DNA of 34,679 nucleotides, from positions 1 through 34,679 of the forward strand of contig CAJTFL010000036.1 of the NCBI GenBank assembly GCA_910575565.1, in the 5' to 3' direction. A program made the translations under genes and the position numbers. This document shows positions 21,460 to 29,431 of this stretch, piece by piece. The stretch comes from Lachnospiraceae bacterium (GTDB taxonomy: Bacteria; Bacillota; Clostridia; Lachnospirales; Lachnospiraceae). Each line of letters opens with the position of its first letter. Within the stretch, counting starts at the first letter, position 1. The notes below the pieces were generated by a model that saw only the letters and a program-made list of their open reading frames with translations, was not told where the DNA came from and did not search any database.

Positions 21460-21577
21460 CTGATTCTTCCAGCTTATAAAAGCTGTCCAGGTTCAGCTCT
21501 CGTTTCAATTCTTCTTCGGATGGCAAATAAGTAAAATACTTAGACGCGAATATCTGGCGGTTATCTTCCGGCAGTGG
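21446..21577 (-). pseudogene. DUF1016/YhcG-type nuclease, C-terminal fragment
   Basis: The minus strand reads LPEDNRQIFASKYFTYLPSE then EEELKRELNL and ends DSFYKLEESDGNQ. The segment NRQIFASKY...YLPSEEEL is the C-terminal signature of DUF1016 (PD-(D/E)XK, YhcG-like) proteins. The rest is missing; the fragment starts 14 bases from the left end of the IS3 element, which probably truncated it. Its stop overlaps the start of the zinc-ribbon remnant, so the two were once an operon. Confidence 0.6.
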
Positions 21578-21662
21578 TGTTAGAATATAAATAGTACAAG
21601 TTAAAAGTGGAAAATTCTATAAAATAACTTACAATAGAGTATAGAAAGGATGGAGATTTTTC

Positions 21663-22751
21663 ATGAGTAAACAATACGATAAACAATTAAAAGAGGATGC
21701 AGTGAAATATTATTTGGAACACAAGGAACTAGTACTGCGTTGCGTAAATAACGGTGAATAGGCGTCTGATGTCTGCGTTAGATGTGAATCCCGCGAAACG
21801 AAGGCGTAGTGGTGCTACGTCGAGTTTCGTGGGATTTACAGATGACGTAGACAGCGGGTGCATATTCACTGGAATTTACGCAACGCAGTACTAGGCTGAA
21901 AAAAGAATTAAGGGATACACAGGACGCTTTGGAAATATTAAAAAAAGCCATCGGCATTCTGGGAAACGGACACAGGCTTGTTTCATTGAAACCTCTAAAT
22001 GTGAGCAGAGGCGAAAAGAGGAACAAAAACGCCGGCTGAATGTCAGCAGGGTGCTGGAAATACTGGGCGTTTCAAGAAATGGATAGTATTCATTTAAGAC
22101 CAGGAAGCCTTCGGGCAGACAGCTTAAAAAGGAAAAAAGGCTGGAAGAAATTCGGAAGATACATAAAGGCTCCCACGAAATATATGGGGCTCCCAAAATT
22201 GCAGAGGAGATGAGAAAAAGGGGGATGCAATAAGTGATAAGACGGTAGGGAATTATATGAGGGAGATTGGGATCCGGGCATGCTACACAAAACCCTGTAC
22301 GAAGACAACTATCCAGCCGGATTTCAGCCGGAAGCTCAGAAGTGATACTCTGGAAGCAAAATGGGTAAAAGATGCAATAGAGAAAGCAAAAGAAGCACGA
22401 GGCGTGGATAAGCCAAAGATCATGCACAGTGACCGTGGGATACAGTATACCTGTGAAGCATATATGGAGGCGACAGAAGGATGGGAAAGGAGTTATTCAA
22501 AAAAAGCTTATCCATGGGACAATGCTTGTATAGAGTCTTTCCATTCTGTCTTAAAAAAGGAGTGGCTGAACCGTTTTCGGATCATAGACTATGACCATGC
22601 ATATCGACTTGTATTTGAATATATCAACACATTTTACAATACTGTGAGGCTTCACAGCCATTGTAAATATAAATCACCATAGGAATATGAGGAAGAGCAT
22701 TTGAAAAAGATGGAATTTGGCATAACGGGATTAGTGGAACATTCGGGTTAG
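21663..22751 (+). pseudogene. IS3 transposase orfA/orfB, multiply broken
   Basis: orfA starts MSKQYDKQLKEDAVKYYLEH, is interrupted at 21729 by a palindromic insertion that replaces about 40 codons, and resumes as LKKELRDTQDALEILKKAIG. orfB is frameshifted at several points (for example around 22083 and 22230). It has an internal deletion joining PDFSRKL to SDTLEAKWV (near 22342), so the first catalytic Asp is lost. It has an in-frame TAG at 22680. The later DDE motifs (HSDRG and AYPWDNACIESF) are still readable. The gene has clearly been inactive for some time. Confidence 0.85.
21729..21894. repeat. 166-bp fold-back (MITE-like) insertion
   Basis: The outer arms of 21 bp are perfect: CTAGTACTGCGTTGCGTAAAT... 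(21729-21749) against 21874-21894. Further in, GTGAATA pairs with TATTCAC, a roughly 38-base imperfect pair continues, and the centre is CGTAG-TGGTG-CTACG (21805-21819). The whole insertion is one imperfect hairpin. The ends CTAG/CTAG leave room for a TA or CTAG target duplication, as made by TA-targeting elements. No coding capacity. Confidence 0.85.
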
Positions 22752-22868
22752 TTAAAACTAATTACATGGGCAATATTTCCCGATTTAATTTGTACCAAAA
22801 CTTGACATAATACCAATTTTATAAATAGTAATTAGATGTATGTTTTTCTTTTTTGCTACTAAAAATAG

Positions 22869-22897
22869 TTGCAACTTGTTTGAATGATGTGTATAAT
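22869..22897 (+). promoter_or_regulatory. hicAB promoter
   Basis: TTGCAA (22869-22874), 17 bases, TATAAT (22892-22897), 22 bases before the hicA start. It lies inside the upstream extension of the longer in-frame start, so translation from 22884 is excluded. Confidence 0.75.
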
Positions 22898-22919
22898 GGC
22901 AGTAATCGGAGGTTATGCT

Positions 22920-23175
22920 ATGGGACAAAAAGACAAACTGATCCGGCGTTTAAAGTCAAAGCCTAAAGATTTTACATTTGATGATGCGGAAACTCTCCTC
23001 AGATATTTAGATTACTTTCGATCTAATAAAGGAAAAACCAGCGGTTCCCGTGTTATGTTTATAAATGAACAACATGGAAGTATATTGCTTTCATAAGCCA
23101 CACCCGCAAAAGGAATTAAAAAGCTATCAGATTAAACAACTGATAGAAATTTTAGAACAGGAGGGTTTCATATGA
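22920..23175 (+). pseudogene. hicA: HicA mRNA interferase toxin, +1 frameshift
   Basis: From ATG 22920 (ribosome site CGGAGG) the frame reads GQKDKLIRRLKSKPKDFTFD then ETLLRYLDYF, the fold of HicA, and TSGSRVMF at the position of the GSH active-site motif (Arg replaces His, as in a common Firmicute subgroup). At 23089-23091 an extra T shifts the frame and it stops at 23096. In the other frame the protein continues HKPHPQKELKSYQIKQLIEI and EQEGFI to 23175. That would restore an 84-residue toxin whose stop overlaps hicB (ATGA). The toxin is therefore probably inactive unless slippage corrects it. Confidence 0.88.
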
Positions 23176-23510
23176 ATAATACGATTCAGTATAAAGGATA
23201 TATTGGAAGTGTTGAATTTTCGGAAGAAGACAGTATTTTTTATGGTAAAGTTATGGGGATTCGTTCCTTGATTTCTTATGAAGGTGAAAGTGCCAGGGAG
23301 CTTTTGGAGGATTTTCATGGTGCTGTGGATGACTATTTAGAGAGTTGTAAGGCCGAAGGGAAGGAACCGGAAGTTGCTTTTAAGGGAAGCTTCAATATCC
23401 GCCTTTCTCCAGAACTCCATAAGCGTATTTACATTTATGCAGCTGCACATCAGATGTCTATGAATCGTTATATTGAAGAAATATTGGAGAAATCTCCGGC
23501 TGCACAATAA
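23172..23510 (+). CDS. hicB: HicB antitoxin
   Basis: The 112-residue antitoxin has the partially degraded RNase-H-like HicB fold: YKGYIGSVEFSEEDSIFYGKVMGIRSLISYEGES and ARELLEDFHGAVDDYLE. A C-terminal ribbon-helix-helix DNA-binding segment (GSFNIRLSPELHKRIYIYAAAHQMSMNRYIEEIL) follows. It neutralises HicA and represses the operon. Its ATG overlaps the restored hicA stop, showing translational coupling. It is intact, although its toxin partner is frameshifted. Confidence 0.92.
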   Translation: MNNTIQYKGYIGSVEFSEEDSIFYGKVMGIRSLISYEGESARELLEDFHGAVDDYLESCKAEGKEPEVAFKGSFNIRLSPELHKRIYIYAAAHQMSMNRYIEEILEKSPAAQ

Positions 23511-23812
23511 AATAATTCATACAATACTATATATAGCATATCCTTATTGACAGATACTGTATATAGTGTTATTATGTAGGAGTATTGATTTATATATCTT
23601 TTAGGTGAAAGATATAATAAAAATTTGTTCCTGTATGCACAAGCAGGAAGCTGAACGGTGAATATCTTACCGTATTGCTTTTGTTTATCTATGAATCAGA
23701 GAATGACGCTCATTTTGTAATGGAAATGCGGCGTCTTTTTTTGTGCGGAAAAAGGGACGGCAATATGGAAGGAGGGCAGAGGTAAGATTTTATTAAAGCA
23801 AAGGAGGGGCGA
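23511..23812. other. Promoter-bearing intergenic region without a clear gene
   Basis: A promoter TTGACA-17-TATTAT (23547-23575) is embedded between two near-identical boxes, ATACTATATATAG (23524-23536) and ATACTGTATATAG (23554-23566). These look like repressor half-sites spaced 30 bases apart. Downstream there is only a broken frame (LNGEYLTVLLLFIYESENDAHF, about 23650-23720) with no usable start, and a GACGC/GCGTC hairpin with TTTTTTT near 23740. It may be the control region of a lost gene. Confidence 0.5.
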
Positions 23813-24263
23813 ATGAAACGGGATAAATTCAAAAAAAATGCGGCTTCAGCTGGAGACGTTGAAGCCTGCGAAGGCAGATGGCTGTGCGCTGCCTTTGAAG
23901 GGGCTGACCATGGAGACATCGGAGACGTCAAATTTTTCTATGGAGTCTGTGGAGCAGAAAAAGAGGGAGTTGAAAAATGGCATTCTGTCGGTGGAGATGG
24001 AGGCCAGGGGAATCAGGACGGATGATAAGCGTTTGGCACATTTGAAGACGGGACGGCAGGCGGAAATTCTGGATTATAATTATTTTAAATCCAGAATGCC
24101 GGAGATGGTGATTACGGATATTCAGGCAGAAGTGTTTGATTTCCGTAAGAAGAGGGTGGTTCCGTTTGCGGTAAAGAGGCTGGAGTTTTCTTTCGGCAAT
24201 GGGAAAAAGGTTGACATGACAGACAGGGTGAGTGTGTTGTCAATGGATCGTCTGGCAGGCTGA
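23813..24263 (+). CDS. Unknown mobile-element protein split by A8 tract
   Basis: AAAGGAGG precedes ATG 23813 and MKRDKFKK. At the run of eight A (23831-23838) the plausible coding frame changes: with seven A the protein continues as MRLQLETLKPAKADGCALPL, then MESVEQKKRELKNGILSVEME, AEILDYNYFKSRMPEMVI, and ends at 24263 (about 150 residues). Without slippage the first frame ends at 24025 in low-complexity sequence. No domain is recognised. The charged N-terminal helix and beta-rich end suggest a soluble protein. The next gene starts 17 bases downstream, so they form an operon. Either programmed slippage or a simple mutation could explain the frame change. Confidence 0.5.
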
Positions 24264-24279
24264 GGAAAGGGGAATTTTT

Positions 24280-24519
24280 ATGGTGAAGGATGTAAAACCG
24301 CAGGCAAAGAGAAGTGTTCATATGACAGGGGAAGTCCAGTTTCCGGTGAAGATTGGGGAAGAGGCCTGTTATCTTTATGGAGACAGCGTATGGTGGACGG
24401 ATCGGGTGAAAAGGATTCTTGAGATTGTGGCAGATTATATCCGCATTGAGACCACGCATTATTATTATACGATAGTGTGGAATGATAGGGAGCAGGGGCG
24501 GATACGGGCCGCTGCATAA
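24280..24519 (+). CDS. Unknown 79-residue protein
   Basis: ATG 24280 follows GAGGAAAGGGG, a good ribosome site, 17 bases after the preceding gene. The 79-residue product has a basic start (VKDVKPQAKRSVHMTGEV) and then alternating hydrophobic and aromatic residues (ACYLYGDSVWWTDRVKRILEIVADYIRIETTHYYYTIVW), suggesting a small alpha/beta domain. I do not recognise it. Its position beside the A8-tract gene and conjugation-type sequences suggests an accessory role in an ICE. A terminator follows at 24542. Confidence 0.55.
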   Translation: MVKDVKPQAKRSVHMTGEVQFPVKIGEEACYLYGDSVWWTDRVKRILEIVADYIRIETTHYYYTIVWNDREQGRIRAAA

Positions 24520-24541
24520 CAGGACAGAAGTGTGTGGAGGG

Positions 24542-24570
24542 GCAGCTATTTTGGTGGCTGCTTTTCCGTT
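24542..24570 (+). terminator. Terminator after unknown operon
   Basis: GGCAGCT and GGCTGC arms around ATTTTGGT, followed by TTTTCC. Confidence 0.5.
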
Positions 24571-24644
24571 TGTGGGAAAGGAGCATTTTGTGTCATCGTG
24601 GCACAAAGGAGAAGTGATAGGAAATAGTATGAGAACGGATATCA

Positions 24645-24673
24645 TTGAAGTTTCGGTGTGATTATGATAAAAT
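24645..24673 (+). promoter_or_regulatory. Promoter of Rpn-like gene
   Basis: TTGAAG (24645-24650), 17 bases, TAAAAT (24668-24673), about 72 bases before the start codon. Confidence 0.5.
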
Positions 24674-24745
24674 GCAATTACAGAGACGTTTACTTAATCA
24701 GATTGGCAAATTTCTGGATAAGTGAACAAGGGAAAGAGAGGACAA

Positions 24746-25726
24746 ATGATAGAGACGAATTTAGCGCAGGCAGTTGACGCAACGAATGATTCGGGTCCTG
24801 CATATGACACAAACATTAAGTATTTACTTGCAGATAAGCAGATATTATCGCGGATTTTGAAATATACAATGGAAGAGTTTGAGGATATGGAGATTGGGGA
24901 TATTACAGGCTGTATCGGTGATGACATTGAAATAGGAACAAGACCAGTTGATGCGGGTCTTTCCAACCTTGGACGTGTAAAGGGAACGATGACCGAGGAC
25001 AATGTTTTGGGGGAAGGGATCATTTATTATGATATCCGTTTTACAGCATATCATAAGGAAAGTGAAATGAAGATTTTGATAAATCTTGAAGCACAGCGAT
25101 CAACGGATCCGGGGAAATTAGGATACCATTTGGAAAATCGGATCGTATTCTATCTTGCAAGGATGATCTCAGCACAAAAGCAGACCGAATTTTTCCACAG
25201 TGATTTCGATGCCTTAAGGAAAGTGCGAAGCATCTGGATTTGTTTGGATAACGATGAAACGGAAGATTCTATTGAGGAGATTGGTTTAGGACGAAAAGTA
25301 GTCTTTGGGAATAAGAAGACTTTGTATCCTGTAAATCTGATGAAAGGAATCATTGTCAATTTGAGAAGCGGGGGAGGCCATATTGCTGGAGAGGATATGG
25401 GGAAGTCGTCAAATGTATTGATTGCTATGTTGGAAGAACTGCTGTCCAGTAAATCCGCAGAGGAGAAAAAACGTATATTAACGGATGAATATGGAATGGT
25501 AATGACTGCTGAATTGGAAGGGAGGCTCCAGATTATGTGTAATTTATCGGAAAATATTGAAGCAAATGGAATAAAAAAGGGCATCAAAGAGGGCGTCAGG
25601 CAAGAACGGATTGATGCCATAGCGAGAATGATCAGGGCGGATGCTACCAAAGAACAGATTATTTTGTATGGGTATACGGAAGCGGAATATATGGAAGTGG
25701 AAAAGCTTATGTATATGAATGTATAG
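24746..25726 (+). CDS. Rpn-family PD-(D/E)XK nuclease / putative transposase
   Basis: This roughly 326-residue protein matches the PD-(D/E)XK transposase-like group. It has IKYLLADKQILSRILKYTM early, then YYDIRFTAYHKESEMKILINLEAQ, in which the Asp and the E-x-Q form the nuclease core, then NRIVFYLARMI and MLEELLSSKSAEEKKRIL. It ends in a helical tail (GIKKGIKEGVRQERIDAIARMI). Rpn proteins cut DNA and promote RecA-independent recombination in E. coli. I chose ATG 24746, with AGAGAGGA before it; a GTG at 24722 is weaker. It has its own promoter and terminator. Such genes are numerous in Lachnospiraceae and are often near IS elements, as here. Confidence 0.85.
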   Translation: MIETNLAQAVDATNDSGPAYDTNIKYLLADKQILSRILKYTMEEFEDMEIGDITGCIGDDIEIGTRPVDAGLSNLGRVKGTMTEDNVLGEGIIYYDIRFTAYHKESEMKILINLEAQRSTDPGKLGYHLENRIVFYLARMISAQKQTEFFHSDFDALRKVRSIWICLDNDETEDSIEEIGLGRKVVFGNKKTLYPVNLMKGIIVNLRSGGGHIAGEDMGKSSNVLIAMLEELLSSKSAEEKKRILTDEYGMVMTAELEGRLQIMCNLSENIEANGIKKGIKEGVRQERIDAIARMIRADATKEQIILYGYTEAEYMEVEKLMYMNV

Positions 25727-25818
25727 ATGTGTCTGGATGTTGCCTGGGAGAAGGACAAGAGAGATATATAAGATATGGAGCGTCATAGGAATTGAGACTG
25801 AATATTGCAAAATGGGAA

Positions 25819-25850
25819 GCAATCATCAGATTTGGTGGTTGCTTTTTTTG
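25819..25850 (+). terminator. Terminator after Rpn-like gene
   Basis: GCAATCATC pairs with GGTGGTTGC (G-T pairs included), followed by seven T. The T-run is the left edge of the 25-bp repeat shared with 147-171. Confidence 0.75.
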
Positions 25851-25869
25851 TGCCCGAATGGGCGGAAAG
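25845..25869 (+). repeat. 25-bp repeat, copy 2
   Basis: Identical to 147-171. Here it joins directly to the IS110 right end; in copy 1 it leads into the VirB2-like gene. Confidence 0.8.
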
Positions 25870-26869
25870 ACCAACTATTAAAAGTCAAGTAGATAATGGA
25901 AAAAATCAAAAGAAATTATCATAGGAAAAAAGAGCACGACAACAAGGCTTGCTGTCAGGCAGGCTGGAAAGGGAAAAGGATTTAAGCCTTTGGAACATAA
26001 GGCTGATTATTCTTCACAACAGCATAAATAATGTTGCACATTTTTCTTGCCACAGCACCAATGCAGGTTAAATGATGCTTGCCTTCCGCCCTCTTCTTCT
26101 GGTAACAGGCACTTAATACAGGGTCTTTAAAGGCGGCGACCAGGGCGGCTTGAAAAATGGCTTTCCGTAGGTATGGTGATCCACGTTTGCTCATTACATT
26201 GTGGGCTGCTTCAAATTCGCCGGGCTGCGTGACCGTGGCATCAAGCCCGGCAAAGGCCGCCAGTTTTCTGGGACTGTCAAATTTAGAGATGTCACCTATC
26301 TCACTGATAATGGCAGCGCCCGTGACATTTCCGATCCCAGTAATGGTCGTAATGGGGGATTCCAGTTTTTCCATGATGCCAGCGATTTCGGTTTCCGTTT
26401 CTTTTGCCTGTTTTTCAATAAAGGCTATCTGTTCAATCAGCGCTCTGAGCTGAAAGGTGAAGCTGCTTTTGGCGAAAGTAACGCCAAAGGAACAGGACGC
26501 GGCAGCCTTTAACTGCTCTGCTTTTGCAGGGCCAGCCGTCCGTCTGGATCGGATTGATGACATGGAGAAGGAACTTCTTTTCAAAAAGGAACGAGTAGAC
26601 AGAGAGCCAGTAGTGCCCGGTAGCTTCCATACCGATTTCAAAGTCGTCGGTGCTGGAAGAATAAGAAGTAAGTTTGGAAAAGAGGGAATGTCCGCCGTCC
26701 GAGGTATTGGGAAAGGAAAAAGCCTTAAATACCACCTTTCCAGATTCATCCATCATGGAAGCGACATGGTTATTTTTACCGATATCAATGCCAACAAAAA
26801 CATAAAGCCACCTCAGAAGAAAAATTTTAGGTTGGGAGACCACTCATCTAATACGCGCCACTACCTTGT
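25867..26869 (-). mobile_element. IS110-family element, copy 2 (defective)
   Basis: Similar to copy 1 (782-2141) along its length, with an internal deletion of about 355 bp corresponding to copy-1 positions 1447-1803. Similarity ends at 26869, after which the sequence is unrelated. Many point differences show the copies separated some time ago. Confidence 0.8.
25982..26809 (-). pseudogene. IS110 transposase with internal deletion and 5' frameshift
   Basis: The N-terminal part (FVGIDIGKNNHVASM to INPIQTDGW) and the C-terminal part (AEQLKAAASCSFGV to the end) are joined at about 26530 in different frames, so the middle of the DEDD domain is missing. One T is lost after the start codon relative to copy 1, which puts the ATG out of frame. 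Both changes make it inactive. It remains a possible recombination partner and could still supply end sequences to the transposase of copy 1. Confidence 0.9.
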
Positions 26870-26978
26870 TCGTATTTTGATACGATAGACCACCATAACC
26901 TGGTGGATATCGTTGGAGCGTTTTCTATTCCACATGGATAGATTATTGTTACTAATAATATGTGATGCGCAAACAATA

Positions 26979-27007
26979 TTGAAAACCCAGTCTATTGGGA
27001 GTATAAT
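26979..27007 (+). promoter_or_regulatory. Lipoprotein gene promoter
   Basis: TTGAAA (26979-26984), 17 bases, TATAAT (27002-27007). The spacer contains the small palindrome CCCAGTCTATTGGG. The sequence 26870-26978 has CCACC/GGTGG and TCGTAT/ATACGA stems but no gene. Confidence 0.7.
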
Positions 27008-27068
27008 GTGACGGAGTTAAAAAGTTAAGCTTTTTGATGAGTCTACTAGCGAAAGGAAACCTATCATC

Positions 27069-28136
27069 ATGAAAAAAGGAGCAACTATTTTTCTTGTGAC
27101 TTGTCTCATGTTTTCTCTTGTGGCGTGTTCGTCCGGTGGGAACAGCAAGCAGTCATCACAGGCGAAGAAAGCAACCCAGACACAAAGACCAACCTTACCA
27201 GAAAGCAACGAAACAGAAAACAACGAAACAGAAAACAACAAAACAGAAAAAGGGACGTCTGCCAAGGAAGAACAAACCGAAGAGATCCCTTCGGAAAATT
27301 CGGCAACAGAGAACTCGTCCGCAAAAGCAGAGCAAGAAGCAAACAATGAAACCGAATTGAATGATGAACTTGAAGTGGATTTTACATATGACTATTCGGA
27401 GGATATCAGGGCGGATATTGACTATGTGGTATCAAGTTCAACTTCCCTGCAAAAAGAGCTGGAGAATGTTGAGGCGGTTATTCAGAAGTACAATCTGCTA
27501 GCTGAGGAAGCTCAAAGTCAAGGCGAAATGAATGTATCATCTAAGTGGCTTTACGTAATATGGGATACGGAGTTAAATAACCTGTGGAGCAGATTCAGTA
27601 ATTCAGCTGATCAGCAGACAAAGGAGAATATCCTTGCAGATCAAAGGAATTGGAATGACATGAAAGAAGAGGCGGTCTTTGAGAACATCGGACTCAGCGA
27701 AGAAAACGGCAGTATGTATCCTCTACTTGAAAACTCTTTTCTGGAAGAGATTACCAGAAACAGGGTTTATGTTCTTGCTAATGAGTTGGCGAAGATAAAA
27801 GGCGAGTCCTTCATCATGCCGGAAAAATCGGCAAAGTACGGTTTCTTTGTAGACAATCAGGGGACAGGCAGCATCTACAGTTCTCTGATTACCCGGCAGG
27901 GAGTGTCGGGAGACGATGAAGCTGTTATCTCCATTTACAGGCTGGGGGAAATAAAAGGAGTCTTTGTTGACAATGGAAATGGAGAATTGTCTTTCGCATC
28001 GAATGATGCAGATACCAGAATGGTAAAGGGAATCATAAAAATCAACGGATGGGACGGCGCAAGTTTTACAGTTACAGAGGCGTCGGAAGGGTTCCTCTCC
28101 GTAGGGGAAGAATTTGATTTCCCTTTTGCATTTTGA
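27069..28136 (+). CDS. Secreted lipoprotein with LprI/DUF1311-like domain
   Basis: The 355-residue product has a type II signal peptide (MKKGATIFLVTCLMFSLVAC) with the lipidated Cys at residue 20. A 75-residue low-complexity spacer rich in Glu, Asn and Thr with tandem ETENN units follows. Next is a helical domain (SKWLYVIWDTELNNLWSRF, ILADQRNWNDMKEEA) resembling LprI/DUF1311 lysozyme-inhibitor-like proteins. The last 100 residues, with YRLGEIKGVFVDNGNGE and GFLSVGEEFDFPF, look like a beta domain. The start has a GAAAGGA ribosome site. It should sit on the outer face of the membrane. Lysozyme inhibition is only a family-level guess. Confidence 0.75.
   Translation: MKKGATIFLVTCLMFSLVACSSGGNSKQSSQAKKATQTQRPTLPESNETENNETENNKTEKGTSAKEEQTEEIPSENSATENSSAKAEQEANNETELNDELEVDFTYDYSEDIRADIDYVVSSSTSLQKELENVEAVIQKYNLLAEEAQSQGEMNVSSKWLYVIWDTELNNLWSRFSNSADQQTKENILADQRNWNDMKEEAVFENIGLSEENGSMYPLLENSFLEEITRNRVYVLANELAKIKGESFIMPEKSAKYGFFVDNQGTGSIYSSLITRQGVSGDDEAVISIYRLGEIKGVFVDNGNGELSFASNDADTRMVKGIIKINGWDGASFTVTEASEGFLSVGEEFDFPFAF
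27216..27252 (+). repeat. Tandem 15-bp repeats in lipoprotein spacer
   Basis: Units of GAAACAGAAAACAAC repeat, encoding ETENN/ETENN/KTEKG. Such repeats change length by slippage and tune the tether length of the lipoprotein. Confidence 0.6.
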
Positions 28137-28181
28137 CAGGTACTCATCACAAATTACATTTTTATTCTCTTGAAAATATTG

Positions 28182-28440
28182 ATGGAACTCTCTTTTGGAT
28201 CTGATGATTTCTATATCGAACTTCAATACCACGGAACGAGGGAAGAAAAATAAGTGATGACGAAGCTTGCGCAGTTCTCCGACAGGATGAATATCCCGGT
28301 TTGTCTGTCCAATGTTTAAAGAATCCGGAGCAGGGAAAACGGCTGCTGTTTTGGTACTTAAGGGACAGATTAGTGCGGGGGAGGTAAATACTGAAAGATT
28401 GCGGGAAATGTTGAGAGACCAGGGAGGTTATCTGAGATAA
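28182..28440 (+). pseudogene. DnaE-type PHP-domain remnant and unidentified tail
   Basis: The frame reads SDDFYIELQYHGTREEK, a TAA stop at 28250, then in the same frame VMTKLAQFSDRMNIPVCLSN. This is the pattern FYIELQ.HG...(E)E and L..L....IP...(T)N of the PHP domain of bacterial DNA polymerase III alpha. Only about 45 residues survive. From 28312 another 42-residue frame (MFKESGAGKTAAVLVLKGQ... REMLRDQGGYLR) runs to 28440; I cannot assign it. A terminator closes the remnant. No functional product is expected. Confidence 0.45.
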
Positions 28441-28450
28441 TATTGCGCAG

Positions 28451-28498
28451 AGGTTCGGGCAGGCCGGTATATGACCGAGGCAGGCCCGAACCTGTTTT
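28451..28498 (+). terminator. Ten-base-pair stem terminator
   Basis: AGGTTCGGGC (28451-28460) pairs perfectly with GCCCGAACCT (28484-28493), with further pairing inside, followed by GTTTTTA. Confidence 0.85.
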
Positions 28499-28596
28499 TA
28501 TGGAAAGAAATGAGAAATCTATTTGAAACTGCATTTGAAAGATGGGTTCTGCGGGTCGGTTACAAAAAGGTGACTAAGTAATAGATTTGTGCCTGC

Positions 28597-28625
28597 TTCC
28601 ATGTTCTGACAGATTCCCTTATAAT
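28597..28625 (+). promoter_or_regulatory. Promoter upstream of DUF1080-like fragment
   Basis: TTCCAT (28597-28602), 17 bases, TATAAT (28620-28625). The -10 is consensus, the -35 weak. Confidence 0.45.
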
Positions 28626-28657
28626 AGAGTCAGCAAAGGAAAACAGGAGGACACATC

Positions 28658-29055
28658 ATGAAACAGCAGATTGCTTTAGCAACAGATTGTTTTACGGCAG
28701 TACATACGTCTATAGAAAACAGGGAGTTAGACGGGATACCGGCTCTGCGTGTCACAAAAAAAGAAAAAATCAACAAGTTTGATGAAAATACCTATGCGAA
28801 GGTAAATGATCTTCCCTTTCATAACGGAGTAATCGAAGTGAGGATGCTCAGCTGCTTTCTGCCTGACGCGCCGGATTTCGCGAGGGGATTTATCGGAATT
28901 GTTTACAGGGCCAATGAGGCGGATTGTGAGTTTGAGTCTTTTTATGTGAGGCCCGCCAACGGACGGGGCTGCACGGACCCGGTGAGAAAGCCCCATGGCT
29001 GCCAGTATTTCTCCTATCCGGGCTATACATTTGACTATTTCCGGGAATACGGCAT
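28658..29055 (+). pseudogene. LamG/DUF1080-like protein, C-terminally truncated
   Basis: AACAGGAGG precedes ATG 28658. Residues 1-132 (ALRVTKKEKINKFDENTYAKV, FHNGVIEVRMLSCFLPDAPD and FARGFIGIVYRAN, ESFYVRPANGR) form the first part of a concanavalin/DUF1080-like beta-sandwich common in gut Firmicutes. After DYFREYGI (about 29053) the frame enters nitroreductase sequence read out of frame and stops at 29113. The last beta-strands of the fold are lost, so the product is probably unstable. The junction is a clean deletion. Confidence 0.65.
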
Positions 29056-29431
29056 TCCATCCGTAAATATACGGATGAGCAGATCAGCCGTGAGGATTTG
29101 GAGCGGATTTTAGAGGCCGGGAATTACGCTCCCAGTGCCGGCGGAGGCCAGCGGAGCATATTGGTAGGAGTGAGGAACAAAGAACTGACGGCAAAGCTGG
29201 GAATCATGAACATGGCAAAGTTTAACCGCGCGAATCTCGCGGGAGATCATGTTTCAAAAGAACAGCCCAGTGTCATTGATGACCCGACGATGAAAAACGG
29301 GTTTTACGGCGCTCCGGCTGTGGCGGCTGTTTTTTGCCAGAATAATTTTTTGTTTCGTACCGCGGATGCCTTCTGCTGCGCAAAGAATATGATCCTGCAG
29401 GCAACGGAGCTGGGCACAGCTGCTGTGTCAA
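29053..29431 (+). pseudogene. Nitroreductase fragment, both ends missing
   Basis: One frame reads HSIRKYTDEQISREDLERIL then EAGNYAPSAGGGQRS, AKFNRANLAGDHVSKEQPSV, FYGAPAVAAVFCQ and MILQATELGTAAVS. This is the N-terminal two thirds of an FMN nitroreductase. It begins at the DUF1080 junction without a start codon and ends at the treR gene, where only a few bases overlap. It represents a second nitroreductase, unrelated in position to the intact one at 5160. Confidence 0.8.

Larger units (their letters stand above)
21592..22797 (+). mobile_element. Degenerate IS3-family (IS150-like) element
   Basis: The ends match as inverted repeats: TAGTACAAGTTAAA...GGAAA on the left and, on the other strand, TGGTACAAATTAAA...GGGAAA on the right. 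Both outsides carry AAA, a possible 3-bp target duplication (21589-21591 and 22798-22800). Inside are the remains of orfA and orfB. A 166-bp fold-back sequence is inserted near the start of orfA. The element cannot transpose by itself. Confidence 0.75.

Noticed and set aside
27106..27342. Alternative frames in the lipoprotein spacer
   Set aside because: They arise from the repetitive GAAACAGAAAACAAC units and lack starts with ribosome sites.
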